DNA of 64,000 nt from Sepioteuthis lessoniana (GCA_963585895.1 OY757939.1:36994332-37058331), one strand, 5' to 3'. Positions 32,337 through 41,795 are shown, numbered from the stretch's first letter. A program made the numbers and translations. The notes: a model not told the origin generated them from the sequence alone.

Positions 32337-32889
32337 GCAGCGTCTCATCAACCGAAAAAGACATCGACACACGGCTAACGAAGGCATGGACAGCTATCGA
32401 TAAGCTATCGATCATAGGGCAATCAAACCTGACCGATAAAATGAAACGCAGTTTCTTCCAGGCTGCGGTCGTGTCGATACTGCTATATGGATGCACTACT
32501 TGGACGCTGACTAAACGGTTGGAGAAGAAGCTCGACGGCAATTATACAAGAATGTTGCGAGCAATATTGAACAAGTCCTGGCAGCAACACCCCATAAGGC
32601 GCCAACTATACGGTCACCAACCACCTATCACGAAAACTATACAAGCTAGACGAACCAGGCATGCCGGACACTGCTGGAGAAGCAAGGACGAGATCGTAAG
32701 TGATGTACTCCTGTGGACCCCCGCATATGGCCAATCAAAAGCAGGACGACCAGCTCGAACATTCATACAGCAGCTATGTGATGATACGGGATGTAACACT
32801 GAAGACCTGCCAGAGGCGATGAATGATAGGGAGACGTGGAGAGAGAGGGTCAGGGATATCCGTGCTAGCCGCACGACATGATGATGATG
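32337..32889 (+). mobile_element. RTE-type LINE, 5'-truncated, open to its stop codon, with TSD
   Basis: A 553-bp insertion is flanked by atggctaacgga (32325-32336 and 32890-32901). From the very first base the frame is open for ~180 codons: SVSSTEKDIDTRLTKAWTAI, MKRSFFQAAVVSILLYGCTT, GNYTRMLRAILNKSWQQHP, ITKTIQARRTRHAGHCWRSK, GRPARTFIQQLCDDTGC, and RERVRDIRASRTT, then TGA. This is the C-terminal part of an RTE-family reverse transcriptase protein. The 3' tail is (ATG)n, as expected for RTE elements. No inactivating change is seen besides the 5' truncation, so it is recent. Confidence 0.9.
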
Positions 32890-33060
32890 ATGGCTAACGG
32901 AATCAGAACTGGCGACTCCCGTGGATTTAATAAAGGACGTACTTAGAAGTTCCGTGTAGATTCCCGAGTTCGACTAACACATGAAGAAGGATATATCAGT
33001 CGAAACGTCGTGGAAATAACAATAAAGATGAAGACAATAGTCCAAAATCCCTTAATGATA
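32890..33060 (+). mobile_element. PLE 3' untranslated region
   Basis: acatgaagaaggatatatca, then gtcgaaacgtcgtgg and aacaataaagatgaagac, resembles the 3' end of PLEs. The RTE copy is inserted just upstream of it, in DNA continuing from the PLE at 31760. Confidence 0.4.
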
Positions 33061-33089
33061 AAAATCATCAAGGTTCATCTCAAAAATTT

Positions 33090-33226
33090 AGACAAATAGT
33101 AGTTGTACTATTTAACCCAAAGCTGAAAGGATAAGGGGGTTCATACCTTTCCCAGGAGTATTTGCCCGAAAGTGAACATAATAGTCCATCGCTTTATCCA
33201 TTACACCACGAGGACCCACCCAAAGG
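33090..33226 (-). mobile_element. SINE B 5' part
   Basis: tactatttaacccaaagctg, ttcatacctttcccaggag and ccattacaccacgaggac: head and middle without the tail hairpin. Confidence 0.7.
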
Positions 33227-33582
33227 TAAAGAGATAACATTTTCGGATGTGTAACCACTTAGCCTCAAACATAAACTGAAAATGTCAAGAGGAACGCAAA
33301 AGTACATGTTCCTGATGTCCGGTGTTCAGTTCAATGCAGCGTGAAAAGTTGTTGATAACGCGTACACTTGGGTGTTCAGAGGCGCAGGTGTTGAGGACAC
33401 TCGTTGCTCGATGATTTTTATAAGTGGCATGAGTTTTAAAGTTCGGGATCAACTTGAAAATCTGATTCAGGTTTGGAAATATTTTGACATTGAACTTCTT
33501 TTTGTATTTTTGCTGTGAAGACAAATTACGAAACTAAGTCTCTAAAGACCAAAGCATGATTTCACTATATTTTGAATATATT
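33227..33582. other. Unassigned; one unrecognised minus-strand frame
   Basis: A 79-codon minus frame (33285-33524) reads FNVKIFPNLNQIFKLIPNFK and similar. It may belong to a PLE given the setting, but I see no diagnostic motif. Confidence 0.25.
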
Positions 33583-33583
33583 A

Positions 33584-33604
33584 TATATATATATATATAT
33601 ATAT
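33584..33604. repeat. (TA)n microsatellite
   Basis: Ten TA units; a second tract lies at 33718-33752. Confidence 0.9.
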
Positions 33605-33712
33605 CAAAATACGAACTGTTTCCCAGCAATAATCTGAAGAGAGAAAGAGAAAAAATTCAATAGAGATGACCTAACTGGCCCCTTCTTAGTTTCATCAATT
33701 GTCAAATAGCCC

Positions 33713-33717
<5 letters not shown>

Positions 33718-33752
<35 letters not shown>
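33718..33752. repeat. (TA)n microsatellite
   Basis: About 17 TA units next to the left end of the palindrome. Confidence 0.95.
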
Positions 33753-33758
<6 letters not shown>

Positions 33759-33779
33759 TTAGGCAGCATTTCTTCGTTA

Positions 33780-34526
33780 ATGCAAATTTCATTAAACATA
33801 ATAGACATTTTATGTCTACATATTTTCTTTTGGATCCGTTCGAATTCCCGTATTACTTTTATTGTATTCTGGGGGAATTGATTTATGTATTGTCCATAGT
33901 TGCATGTATCCCTAGTACTTTCTGCCCGACTTTGGGCCATCATCAGGGGAGGATCTACTACAAAAGTGATGTAACTTTTGTTTTAGCATATTACAACTGT
34001 GTAAGGGCGTCTTTGCCGTTGAAGGTTGTGGCGTTTGTTTTTGAATGTGATTCTATATTTAGTGCCAGTAGCTAAAGACATTTAAGTACATTAGCACTGG
34101 TTTGAAAATTAATTCTATTAAGTGTTGGCTGTAGGTTTCTGATATGTAATGCTTCGAGAATCTGAAGTTTTTGTTTATTATTTTGATGTTCTAATATTGT
34201 TGTGTTGTCGGTGAGAATTTTCCGTAGCTGTGCCGTTGGGCATGAATGTTTTTTTAAATGTTGAGCTATTGAACTTGTGTCTGAAAGGTGCATTGTCAGT
34301 CTCCTCGACAGGGTAGTTGAGGTTAAACCAACATATATATTATTATTATCAGAGATACAATCTCCTAAAGGACATTTAAATTTATATATAACGTTGGTTT
34401 TTTGCAAAACTCCAATCGAGGGAGAGGAATTATTTCTAATGACTAGATTCGAGGTTTTAAACTTATTATAATATATAACGAGTTTTATTTTTTTATTAGG
34501 ATCAGTGGGGAGTATGTTTTTGTGAA
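33780..34526 (-). mobile_element. Left arm of perfect PLE palindrome
   Basis: 747 bp that is the reverse complement of 34551-35297, with no mismatch in the stretches I compared at the centre, middle and outer end. The arm carries a PLE GIY-YIG coding end plus its 3' region. Outside it, the terminal sequence taggcagcatttcttcgtta continues to a (TA)n tract. Confidence 0.9.
33920..33946 (-). ncRNA. Hammerhead-like motif in PLE 3' region (left arm)
   Basis: Minus strand CTGATGA, T, a stem with GGCCC against GGGCA (one bulge), then GAAA and AGTACT. TCCC before the core can pair with GGGA after it as a short stem I. Mirror copy of 35131-35157. Confidence 0.3.
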
Positions 34527-34539
34527 TCAATGTTTTCAA
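34072..34539 (-). pseudogene. PLE C-terminal protein part with GIY-YIG domain (left arm)
   Basis: A 155-codon open frame: MKTLIHKNILPTDPNKKIKL (end of the RT region), NLVIRNNSSPSIGVLQKTNV, then the GIY-YIG domain VIYKFKCPLGDC, NIYVGLTSTTLSRRLTMHLS, SSIAQHLKKHSC, LRKILTDNTTILEHQNNKQ, and the end LEALHIRNLQPTLNRINFQT. It has the Cys pair CPLGDC, the YVG motif and the catalytic Arg position (LSRRL). The frame has no stop inside, but the RT domain is missing, so it is a truncated PLE copy. It extends ~14 bases beyond the palindrome arm into the loop. Confidence 0.85.
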
Positions 34540-34550
34540 AAAAAATGTTT
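34527..34550. other. 24-nt loop of the palindrome
   Basis: tcaatgttttc followed by an A-rich stretch. The only unpaired centre between two 747-bp arms. Confidence 0.85.
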
Positions 34551-34669
34551 TTCACAAAAACATACTCCCCACTGATCCTAATAAAAAAATAAAACTCGTT
34601 ATATATTATAATAAGTTTAAAACCTCGAATCTAGTCATTAGAAATAATTCCTCTCCCTCGATTGGAGTT

Positions 34670-35005
34670 TTGCAAAAAACCAACGTTATATATAAATTTA
34701 AATGTCCTTTAGGAGATTGTATCTCTGATAATAATAATATATATGTTGGTTTAACCTCAACTACCCTGTCGAGGAGACTGACAATGCACCTTTCAGACAC
34801 AAGTTCAATAGCTCAACATTTAAAAAAACATTCATGCCCAACGGCACAGCTACGGAAAATTCTCACCGACAACACAACAATATTAGAACATCAAAATAAT
34901 AAACAAAAACTTCAGATTCTCGAAGCATTACATATCAGAAACCTACAGCCAACACTTAATAGAATTAATTTTCAAACCAGTGCTAATGTACTTAAATGTC
35001 TTTAG
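34670..35005 (+). pseudogene. PLE GIY-YIG coding end (right arm copy)
   Basis: 111 codons identical to the corresponding residues of the minus-strand copy at 34072-34539. The frame is open further upstream to ~34555, so the methionine used is arbitrary. Confidence 0.85.
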
Positions 35006-35130
35006 CTACTGGCACTAAATATAGAATCACATTCAAAAACAAACGCCACAACCTTCAACGGCAAAGACGCCCTTACACAGTTGTAATATGCTAAAACAAA
35101 AGTTACATCACTTTTGTAGTAGATCCTCCC

Positions 35131-35157
35131 CTGATGATGGCCCAAAGTCGGGCAGAA
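35131..35157 (+). ncRNA. Hammerhead-like motif in PLE 3' region (right arm)
   Basis: CTGATGA at 35131-35137, stem GGCCC..GGGC, GAAA at 35154-35157, AGTACT, then GGGA pairing with TCCC upstream. Same caveat about the extra T after the core. Confidence 0.3.
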
Positions 35158-35292
35158 AGTACTAGGGATACATGCAACTATGGACAATACATAAATCAAT
35201 TCCCCCAGAATACAATAAAAGTAATACGGGAATTCGAACGGATCCAAAAGAAAATATGTAGACATAAAATGTCTATTATGTTTAATGAAATT

Positions 35293-35333
<41 letters not shown>

Positions 35334-35336
<3 letters not shown>

Positions 35337-35761
35337 GGGCGGAGATGGGACTAGTGCTACTCGTGCCCGGTACGACCAATAACTCGGTCAATGTTATTCA
35401 AAATGGATTAAAAATCATCCATTAATTTCAAGCAAACATACTTAGTCTGATCTCAATTAAATTATGTATCTATTCAAGTTTCGATAACTAAGTAGCCAAA
35501 AGTTCATAAATATATCTGGGAATGATACAACGATGCTGTTTTGAATGGATGGTCTTTGTCCAGCCACCGTCAGATCCATTGAACATCCCATAAAATCGGC
35601 TATAATGTAATCCGTGTCAGGCACTAGACCCTTATAATAACAGTAATGTTAGCGAAATCTCGTTTTTGGCTGTAGCCAATCGAAAAAGCAAGCCAGAATA
35701 CCGTGCTCAAAAAAATTAGCACAATGTGACTGCTGACAACTTTCTTGGGAAGAGGGAGAGG

Positions 35762-35814
<53 letters not shown>

Positions 35815-36357
35815 ATAGCAGATTATAGCCGTCGCCGACGTCATCATCATCGCTATGGTAAATGTTGGTTAAACGGCGTGTTTTAATTCGTTTTTTCACT
35901 AACAGATCTCTATTTCTTTAATGAATGTTGCATATATTACATTCTATAACTAAAAGTTGTTTATTTGAATACATTTTCAACAAATAATCTTTATATTAAG
36001 CGAAATTGAAACTACTAGCTGTGTCTGTGTATATTGTCATCAATTTCTTTATTCTAATTGACATATTTTTCTCGTCATAGTAATGAACATCTTCCCTTTT
36101 CTTCTATACTTTTGAAAGGAAAAAAATTATCTTATCTACTGTATTAACAAGACTACAAATTATATAGTATCTTGATTGTTTACAAAAAAAAACAAACACC
36201 ATGCAAGGTACGTTTGTCAATCTGTGCTGTACAATGGAGAATCACGCAATAGCAACTATGATGACTTACTTTGGGTCCACGGACCACGGGTTCGGAACTG
36301 AAGTTGACAGAGGGCGGAGGGGTCACGAGTAGCAAAAATAGGCTAGAGTCGCCACTG
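35334..36357. mobile_element. hAT-like non-autonomous transposon
   Basis: 1,024 bp between (TA)n tracts. The left end is caggggcggagatggg; the right end inverts to cagtggcgactctagcc. An identical gctactcgtg lies 22-24 bp inside both ends (35356-35365, 36324-36333). The CAGGGGCGG-type end is typical of hAT elements. No transposase frame is present. The 8-bp target duplication expected of hAT cannot be seen because both flanks are TA repeats. Confidence 0.5.
35763..35816. repeat. (GA)n microsatellite
   Basis: About 22 GA units ending in a G10 run, inside the hAT-like element. Confidence 0.95.
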
Positions 36358-36379
36358 ATATATATATATATATATATAA

Positions 36380-36625
36380 CTAGACAAGTTCTGTTAAATA
36401 CCACGGACTGCCTCTTTTTTATGATCTTCAAGTGAAGACGTTCAAGTCTTCTTACTGCTCTTCGTATTTCCGGATGGAGATGAAAAAAACCCTATATTAA
36501 CCCAAGCGCTTTCGACCATTTCGCTGGTCATCTTCAGGGATTGTGTTAAATTCCTTGTTGTTTGGAAAATGGTGAGTTTTATATCTATTCGGAGTGGCTT
36601 TTTTAAAAAATAACAAATTGCGACA
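36380..36625 (-). mobile_element. PLE terminal region
   Basis: Shares atcttcaagtgaagacg, caagtcttctt and gaccatttcgctggtcatct with the compact unit at 2297-2619. It lies directly before PLE coding relics of the opposite strand, as expected for an inverted terminal piece. Confidence 0.5.
36510..36537 (-). ncRNA. Hammerhead-like motif, CTGAAGA version
   Basis: Minus strand CTGAAGA, T, perfect stem GACCA-GCGAAA-TGGTC, then GAAA. CUGANGA allows A at the variable position. The extra T before the stem is again present. Confidence 0.35.
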
Positions 36626-36629
36626 CAAT

Positions 36630-37580
36630 CCCATGAAGATATTAACAAACTAAAACAAACCCTTGAAAAGAATTCTGTAGAAAATTTCACTACCGAACTC
36701 AACATTAATAATAAAAAAAGTTCCTTCCTAGACGTCCTCACCGATTCTAGCAACAACGACAAATTCATTACATATCTGTACAAAAATTCAACCAGTCATA
36801 ACACAACTTTAATTAACTATCATAGCGAATCCACCCCATATATAAAATAGCTCTTTTAAAAAAAACTTACTCCATAGAGATTATCACATATCCTCCTCCA
36901 AGACAATATTTTACAAAGAAAGAACATAAAACAAACCTTAGTCAATAATAACTTCCCCAATAAAGTAATTGATAAAACAATATCTGTATAACATCCACAA
37001 AAATAGCAATAACAACAACAATAACAATACTAACAGAATAAACTTATATTTCAAGAATCAAATACATAAAAACGACCAACTAGACGAGCAAGTAATAACC
37101 AACATTATACACAGACCCATTGAACCCACTGAACGTCAAAAAAAAAAAAATAAATAAATAAAACTCTTTATCTACTACACTAAATATAAAACATCCAACC
37201 TTATTGTTAAGAATAACACAAACTCCTTTAACGCCCCCAACCAATACCAATGCAGTATATAAATTTATATGTCCATTTCGAGAATGTTTCTCGAAAAAAA
37301 GCATAACACCTAACATCTACATTAGTCATACAACAACCACTCTCTCTCGTCGCCTTACCTATCACCGTTCCGACATAAGTGCCATAAAATAGTATCTAAT
37401 GACAAAGCATAATAAAGACACTGACAAACTCAAATCCCAAGACAGAAAAATTCAAATTAACAATACAAATATCATATATAAAAATAAAAATAAAAACCGT
37501 TTACAAATCCTCGAAGCAATAGTTATAATAAAAACTATAAATAAAATAGCAATCACCACATATATAAAAACATATTAAAC
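36630..37580 (+). pseudogene. PLE relic: RT end, linker, GIY-YIG domain
   Basis: A plus frame reads INKLKQTLEKNSVENFTTEL, SSFLDVLTDSSNNDKFITYL (PLE RT FLDVL motif), YKNSTSHNTTLINYHS, then stops, KIKLFIYYTKYKTSNLIVKN, IYKFICPFRECFSKKS, NIYISHTTTTLSRRLTYHRS, and KNRLQILEAI. The YIG Gly is Ser. Several stops and frameshifts are present. It is related to the palindrome family but older. Confidence 0.7.
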
Positions 37581-37689
37581 GTATTCAACAACTAACCACC
37601 CATCCTAACAGAATGAACCAACCCCATCTATAATTTATTATCAACGGAAATAGAATATTATCAAGAAATATAGAATATTAAAAAAATAT

Positions 37690-37980
37690 ATAATATGTAT
37701 GTTGGTCTTACCACAACAACTTATTCAAGATTGCTTACTATGCACCTTAATGATTCTAGCTCCATAGCCTTACATCTTAAAACCCATTCTATTTCCAAAT
37801 GCGAATTACGAAAAATTCTAGTTGAAAACACCACTATAATAGCACATGAAATTTATAAGCTACGACTACAAATCCCAGAAGCCCTACATATAAAAACAAA
37901 AAACAGATAAAAACAAGTATCGATAGAATTAATTTTGAAAATAGCGATAATGTTTTAAAATACCTTTATTTTTTATGTTT
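37690..37980 (+). pseudogene. PLE GIY-YIG fragment
   Basis: MYVGLTTTTYSRLLTMHLND, SSIALHLKTHSISKCELRKI, LVENTTIIAHEIYKLRLQI, PEALHIKTKNR, then a stop; INFENSDN..LKY is readable in another frame. A third relative of the palindrome family within 4 kb. Confidence 0.75.
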
Positions 37981-38314
37981 TTAATATTCAATATTTCTTG
38001 ATAATATTCTATTTCCGTTGATAGTGTTCTGTTTTTTAAATTCTTCAGCATCTCAGTTTTATCCAAATCTGCGTTTACGTAATTTTGTTATGTTATAAAA
38101 AACCTTAAAAACTCTTTCAAAAAGCTCTTTAAAAACACTCCTTATACATGCAAGCAACTCTTGATGATGGCATACGTAAGGACCGAAAGCGCTCGAGACA
38201 ATTGTGGTAAATTCAGCCACCAATTCCAACCTGAAACCAAGACACTTCTCAGGAAACTTGAAAGGATCTTAATAAAATCATGTAGACAAAAAAGTGTCTT
38301 TATTATCTAATCAA

Positions 38315-38320
<6 letters not shown>
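37981..38320 (+). mobile_element. 3' region of the PLE fragment
   Basis: Contains cttgatgatggc..gaccgaaagcgc at 38160-38190, a degenerate version of the PLE end motif, and atcatgtagacaaaaaagtg like other PLE ends. Ends at (TA)n, 38321-38353. Confidence 0.5.
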
Positions 38321-38352
<32 letters not shown>

Positions 38353-38356
<4 letters not shown>

Positions 38357-38600
38357 TAAGTAAAGTTGGCCACCGTAGTCGAGGGTGATCCGAAGACTCC
38401 CTTTTCATTAGCTACTACACCAAGTTGTAGGGGAGAGCACTTCTTCTTTCTCTGTATTGCTGTACTTTACCCTTGATCCGAACCTTATAATACCGAGTTT
38501 TAAGCAAGGAGGCATCGAGTACCATTTTTTGAGTCTTTGGTATGACTGGATCTGGAATTGAACTCCGGTCTCCCGGGTCACTGGCAAACACTCTACCCAC
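38353..38600 (-). mobile_element. SINE C, full length
   Basis: Plus-strand order: agtaaagttggccaccgtag (tail), gattgctgtactttaccctt-like middle, gaattgaactccggtc (B-box region), ggtcactggcaaacactcta (head). Confidence 0.8.
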
Positions 38601-39005
38601 TGTGGTTGTCTATGAGTAGTAAGCAAGAAAGTCTCACAAACATCCTAACCATTGAATAATAAGTTCCATCTTTGCACGCTGCACCACGAAAAACACTCAG
38701 TTGGGCAAACATATTTGGTAAATGATAGTAAGATGAAAATCAATAATGGGTTTTTAGGAAGGAGATTAGCTACGTATTAAGAATTAAACATATAAGTTTA
38801 TCATAAGTATTTGGGGTTGATAAGAGGATTAACAAATATATATATGTGTGTGTGTGTGTGTGTGTAGAAAATAATGGTGCAATCGAAATGGTAAAATAAA
38901 TTGTTCCAGATGGAAAAGACGAAAGACAATATTGGCTACATATCGACACTCTTCTCAAAGACAATCGTATTGAGCAGTTGAAATGGTTGCATCATGGGCT
39001 CGGTT
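38601..39005. other. Unassigned with short (TG)n
   Basis: (TG)n at 38845-38866; nothing else recognised. Confidence 0.35.
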
Positions 39006-39009
39006 CATT

Positions 39010-39430
39010 CTACTATCTTGCCCAATCGGCTGGGGCTGTAAAATACATCAACTGTTTCTCTGCAGAAGGGTAAGACGCATCCCCGCAAAAAAAAAAAAAC
39101 CGAGTGTCCCGGATATGACATTAAACTATCTGATGGTGAGGTTCCAGTAATGTTGAATCGGAATACCTTTTCTTTACCATTGCTACCAAGTCTACTCTGA
39201 CCCGGAATGGTAGCACCTGATACGGTCCTAATTATTGGTCAAATAGAACTAAACTGTTTTGGTTGTGATGAGAATGTTTTGACTTTTAAACTGCATATTT
39301 ATGCTAAACTGAATTATTGGAAATGAAACAGTTTTTGCATGCTATACAAAAATAGAAGTGTTTATATGTATAAAGTGGATTTGGCATTAATAATCTACAA
39401 TAGTTGATATGCTATAAAACCCAATCAAAC
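39010..39430 (+). mobile_element. SINE D
   Basis: tgcccaatcggctggggctg, then tgtcccggatatgacattaa, ggtcctaattattggtcaa, internal repeats, and tail ttggcattaataatctac. Confidence 0.8.
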
Positions 39431-39785
39431 TAACTCATATATATTTAATATATATGTATAAAGAGGATTTGGCATTAAATAACCAACAATGATTGATATG
39501 CCATAAAAACAACCAAATGAAATCATATATATTTAATATATATGTATAAAGAGGATTTAGCATTAAATAACCTACAATAGTTGATATGCCATAAAACCCA
39601 ACCAAACCAACTCATATATATTTAATATATATGTATAAAGAGGATTTGGCATTAAATAACCAACAATAGTTGATATGCAATAAAACCCAACCAGACAAAA
39701 TCATATATATTTAATATATATGTATAAAGAGGATTTGCATTCAATAACCTACAATGGTTGGTGTGCCATAAAACCAAATCCAATC
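39431..39785 (+). repeat. Four tandem copies of the SINE D 3' tail
   Basis: An ~88-bp unit repeats after the SINE: tcatatatatttaatatata, tgtataaagaggatttggc, the tail hairpin with ggttgatatgcc-like arm, and ccataaaaccaacc. Only the tail is repeated, not the tRNA-like head. Confidence 0.85.
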
Positions 39786-39944
39786 AAGCAAATAATTCTA
39801 TTATCCTGTCGTTTGTATCGTGTCAGCGATATCGCTAACTGAGAAGGTATTTGGAATATAACTATTGCAAAGATGTGAAAGATGAAATTAATGTTAAATA
39901 TAATTCCTTTTTCAGTCCATATTACAATCGGTTGATAAATCTAG

Positions 39945-40075
39945 TGCAACGTTGGGTATGCCAGACCAGTCTGTTGGGGCTATAAGATACGCCGACTGTA
40001 TCTCTGGAGAGGAGTAAGACCTCCCCCAACGATAATCCTGATACGAGACTAAACAATCCAATTCTGAGGTTGAAA
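39945..40075 (+). mobile_element. SINE D head fragment
   Basis: gccagaccagtctgttgggg, ataagatacgccgactgtat and gagactaaacaatcc. Confidence 0.6.
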
Positions 40076-40604
40076 AATTAAAACTCAAATATTAGGTGAA
40101 GCAAGTGTTTGTGATGCAATGGCCGCGGAAGAATTGTGCGGTGGTTTCTTCGTCTATAATTTTATGTAAATCTTTGTTTGTTTATTTGTTTGATTTTTGT
40201 TGTTTTGTTCTTTGTTTTTTGGCAGTTTTGGCTTTATTTTTTTGTTTTTGTTATTTAATTTTCTTTGTTTTCGTTTTTTTTTTGTTTTGTTTGTAGATAT
40301 GAAAGAGCCTTCAATGCCATAAATGTCTTCGACCCGAAAAAAAATAAAACTGATATCGAAATAAAGTAAGTGAATTTCTCTTCAAAATTACAATTGTTTG
40401 CTGGTTGGTTTTACGTTCTGTCAACCATTGTTGGGTTACTTAACGTCAAAGTTGGTTTTTGTTTCTTGGGGTGGGTGAGGAGTGAATATATCCTTCAAGT
40501 AACTTATGATAATGATCATCTATAAACGTTTACATAAGTATATTTTCTTGATACAGATAATTTATACTCAATTATATGGCTTTAAGTAACTATTCCAATT
40601 TAAC
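40076..40604. other. T/G-rich intron-like sequence
   Basis: A long tttgtttt-rich tract (40160-40290) precedes the exon candidate. A reversed D/B tail fragment lies at ~40400-40450 (gttggttttacgttctgtca). A plus-strand frame at 40096-40296 is low complexity and not a gene. Confidence 0.4.
40297..40365 (+). CDS. Candidate host-gene internal exon, product unknown
   Basis: A strong polypyrimidine tract ends in tttgtttgtag at 40296, followed by 69 nt and then gtaagtg, a near-consensus 5' splice site (40366). Only one frame is open through the segment: (x)YERAFNAINVFDPKKNKTDI followed by EIK. The exon starts with the last base of a codon and ends with two bases of one, so it is symmetric (phase 2 on both sides). 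The peptide is charged and complex, unlike repeat translations nearby. No family is recognised. Confidence 0.45.
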
Positions 40605-41125
40605 ACTGCCCAGTCGACTCGGGCAATAGAATACACGGACTGCATCTCTACAGAGGGGTTAGACCCCCCAAAAAACGAGTGTCCTGGATATGACACTAAG
40701 CAATATCATGATGAGGCTCCAGTAATGATGGAGCTTTGGAGAATGCAGAGTGCCCCTTCATTGCCATCGCTCCCAGGTCTACTCTGGCCCGGTGTAGAAG
40801 CAGCTGATAGGGTCCTATCTATGGGTCAAATAGAACTAAACTGTGGGCTTATGCTAAACTGAATCGTTTGAAATAGAAATGTTTTTTACATTGAAACTGC
40901 GTACATATGTTGAACTGAATTGTTTGAAATAGAACTGTTTTTCGACATTGAAACTGCGTACTTATGCTAAACTAAACTGTTTGAAATGAAATTGTTTTTT
41001 GATATTGAAACTGTGTACCTATGCAAAATTGATTTGTTTGATATAGAACTATTAATATGAAAAATGGATTCGGCATTAATAATCTACAGTGGTTGATGTT
41101 CCATAAAACCAAACCAGACCAAACC
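40605..41125 (+). mobile_element. SINE D, near full length
   Basis: Head gcccagtcgactcgggcaat, then gtgtcctggatatgacacta, ggtcctatctatgggtcaaa, three gtttgaaatagaactg-type repeats, and tail ggcattaataatctac..ggttgatgttcc. Confidence 0.85.
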
Positions 41126-41126
41126 T

Positions 41127-41195
41127 TATCCCCTAGTTCCCCAACGATGGCTCTAGCATTAAATAACCCGCCAATGTTGATTTTCCATTAAATAA
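41127..41195 (+). mobile_element. SINE B 3' tail fragment
   Basis: gatggctctagcattaaata and acccgccaatgttgattttc, ending in attaaataaag. Confidence 0.55.
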
Positions 41196-41209
41196 AGCAA
41201 TCACTGTGT

Positions 41210-41475
41210 GCAAATTATTTGTATTAGATAGGAATACTTGATACCCTTAAATAACTACACAAAAGAAATGTAGCAATTTACTTAGCTTTTTTTGCTTAGA
41301 TGTGGCACAAGGCCATATGAATGAAGCATCGAATGAGACTCGAACTCAATCGTGAAGTTTGGCGTCCAACACAAAAGAAATGTAAATATAGACGTACAAT
41401 ACAGGAGACTGTGAAACCTTTAGGCGTTAAATAGCCTGAGACGGGTTGAAAAGCCGTTAAAATCAATCAATTAGC
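41210..41475 (+). mobile_element. SINE E tail, interrupted by SINE F
   Basis: gaatacttgatacccttaaa before, and gacgtacaatacag, then gagacgggttgaaaagccgt, after the insertion. Confidence 0.6.
41273..41368 (-). mobile_element. SINE F insertion with 16-bp TSD
   Basis: A 96-bp insert flanked by acacaaaagaaatgta at 41257-41272 and 41369-41384. The minus strand carries a B-box-like gagttcgagtctc, so the insert is probably a short or 5'-truncated tRNA-derived SINE. Its other end is aatttacttagctttttttg on the plus strand. Confidence 0.8.
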
Positions 41476-41479
41476 CTAT

Positions 41480-41795
41480 CATACAGTTACCTTCGAATTT
41501 AAAATGTTTTTGGAACATATGTCAAAAGGAAATCAAAATTTTAAATTCTAAATAAAAAATGTACACCTTTGTCAAACACTAACATACCCTATACGGATCA
41601 TCATTGGAAAGCGAATAAAGACATTCGGTATATCTATCTATCTATTTTTTTTATTTATCTATATATTAAGGAAAACGTGTTGATAAACATTATTGCTAAT
41701 ATAAAACTTATGCTGTTTTGTTTGAAAAAAGCTTTCAAAGGTTTTATTTAAATTTCCATTTAAAATTACAATCTAGTCTTTATTTAGTTTTCTCA

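Larger units (their letters stand above)
34551..35297 (+). mobile_element. Right arm of perfect PLE palindrome
   Basis: Same length as the left arm, so no indel. It starts ttcacaaaaacatactcccc and ends atgaaatttgcat, where (TA)n begins (35298-35333). Confidence 0.9.

Noticed and set aside
33285-33524. 79-codon minus frame as part of a PLE
   Set aside because: No diagnostic PLE motif; kept as unassigned.
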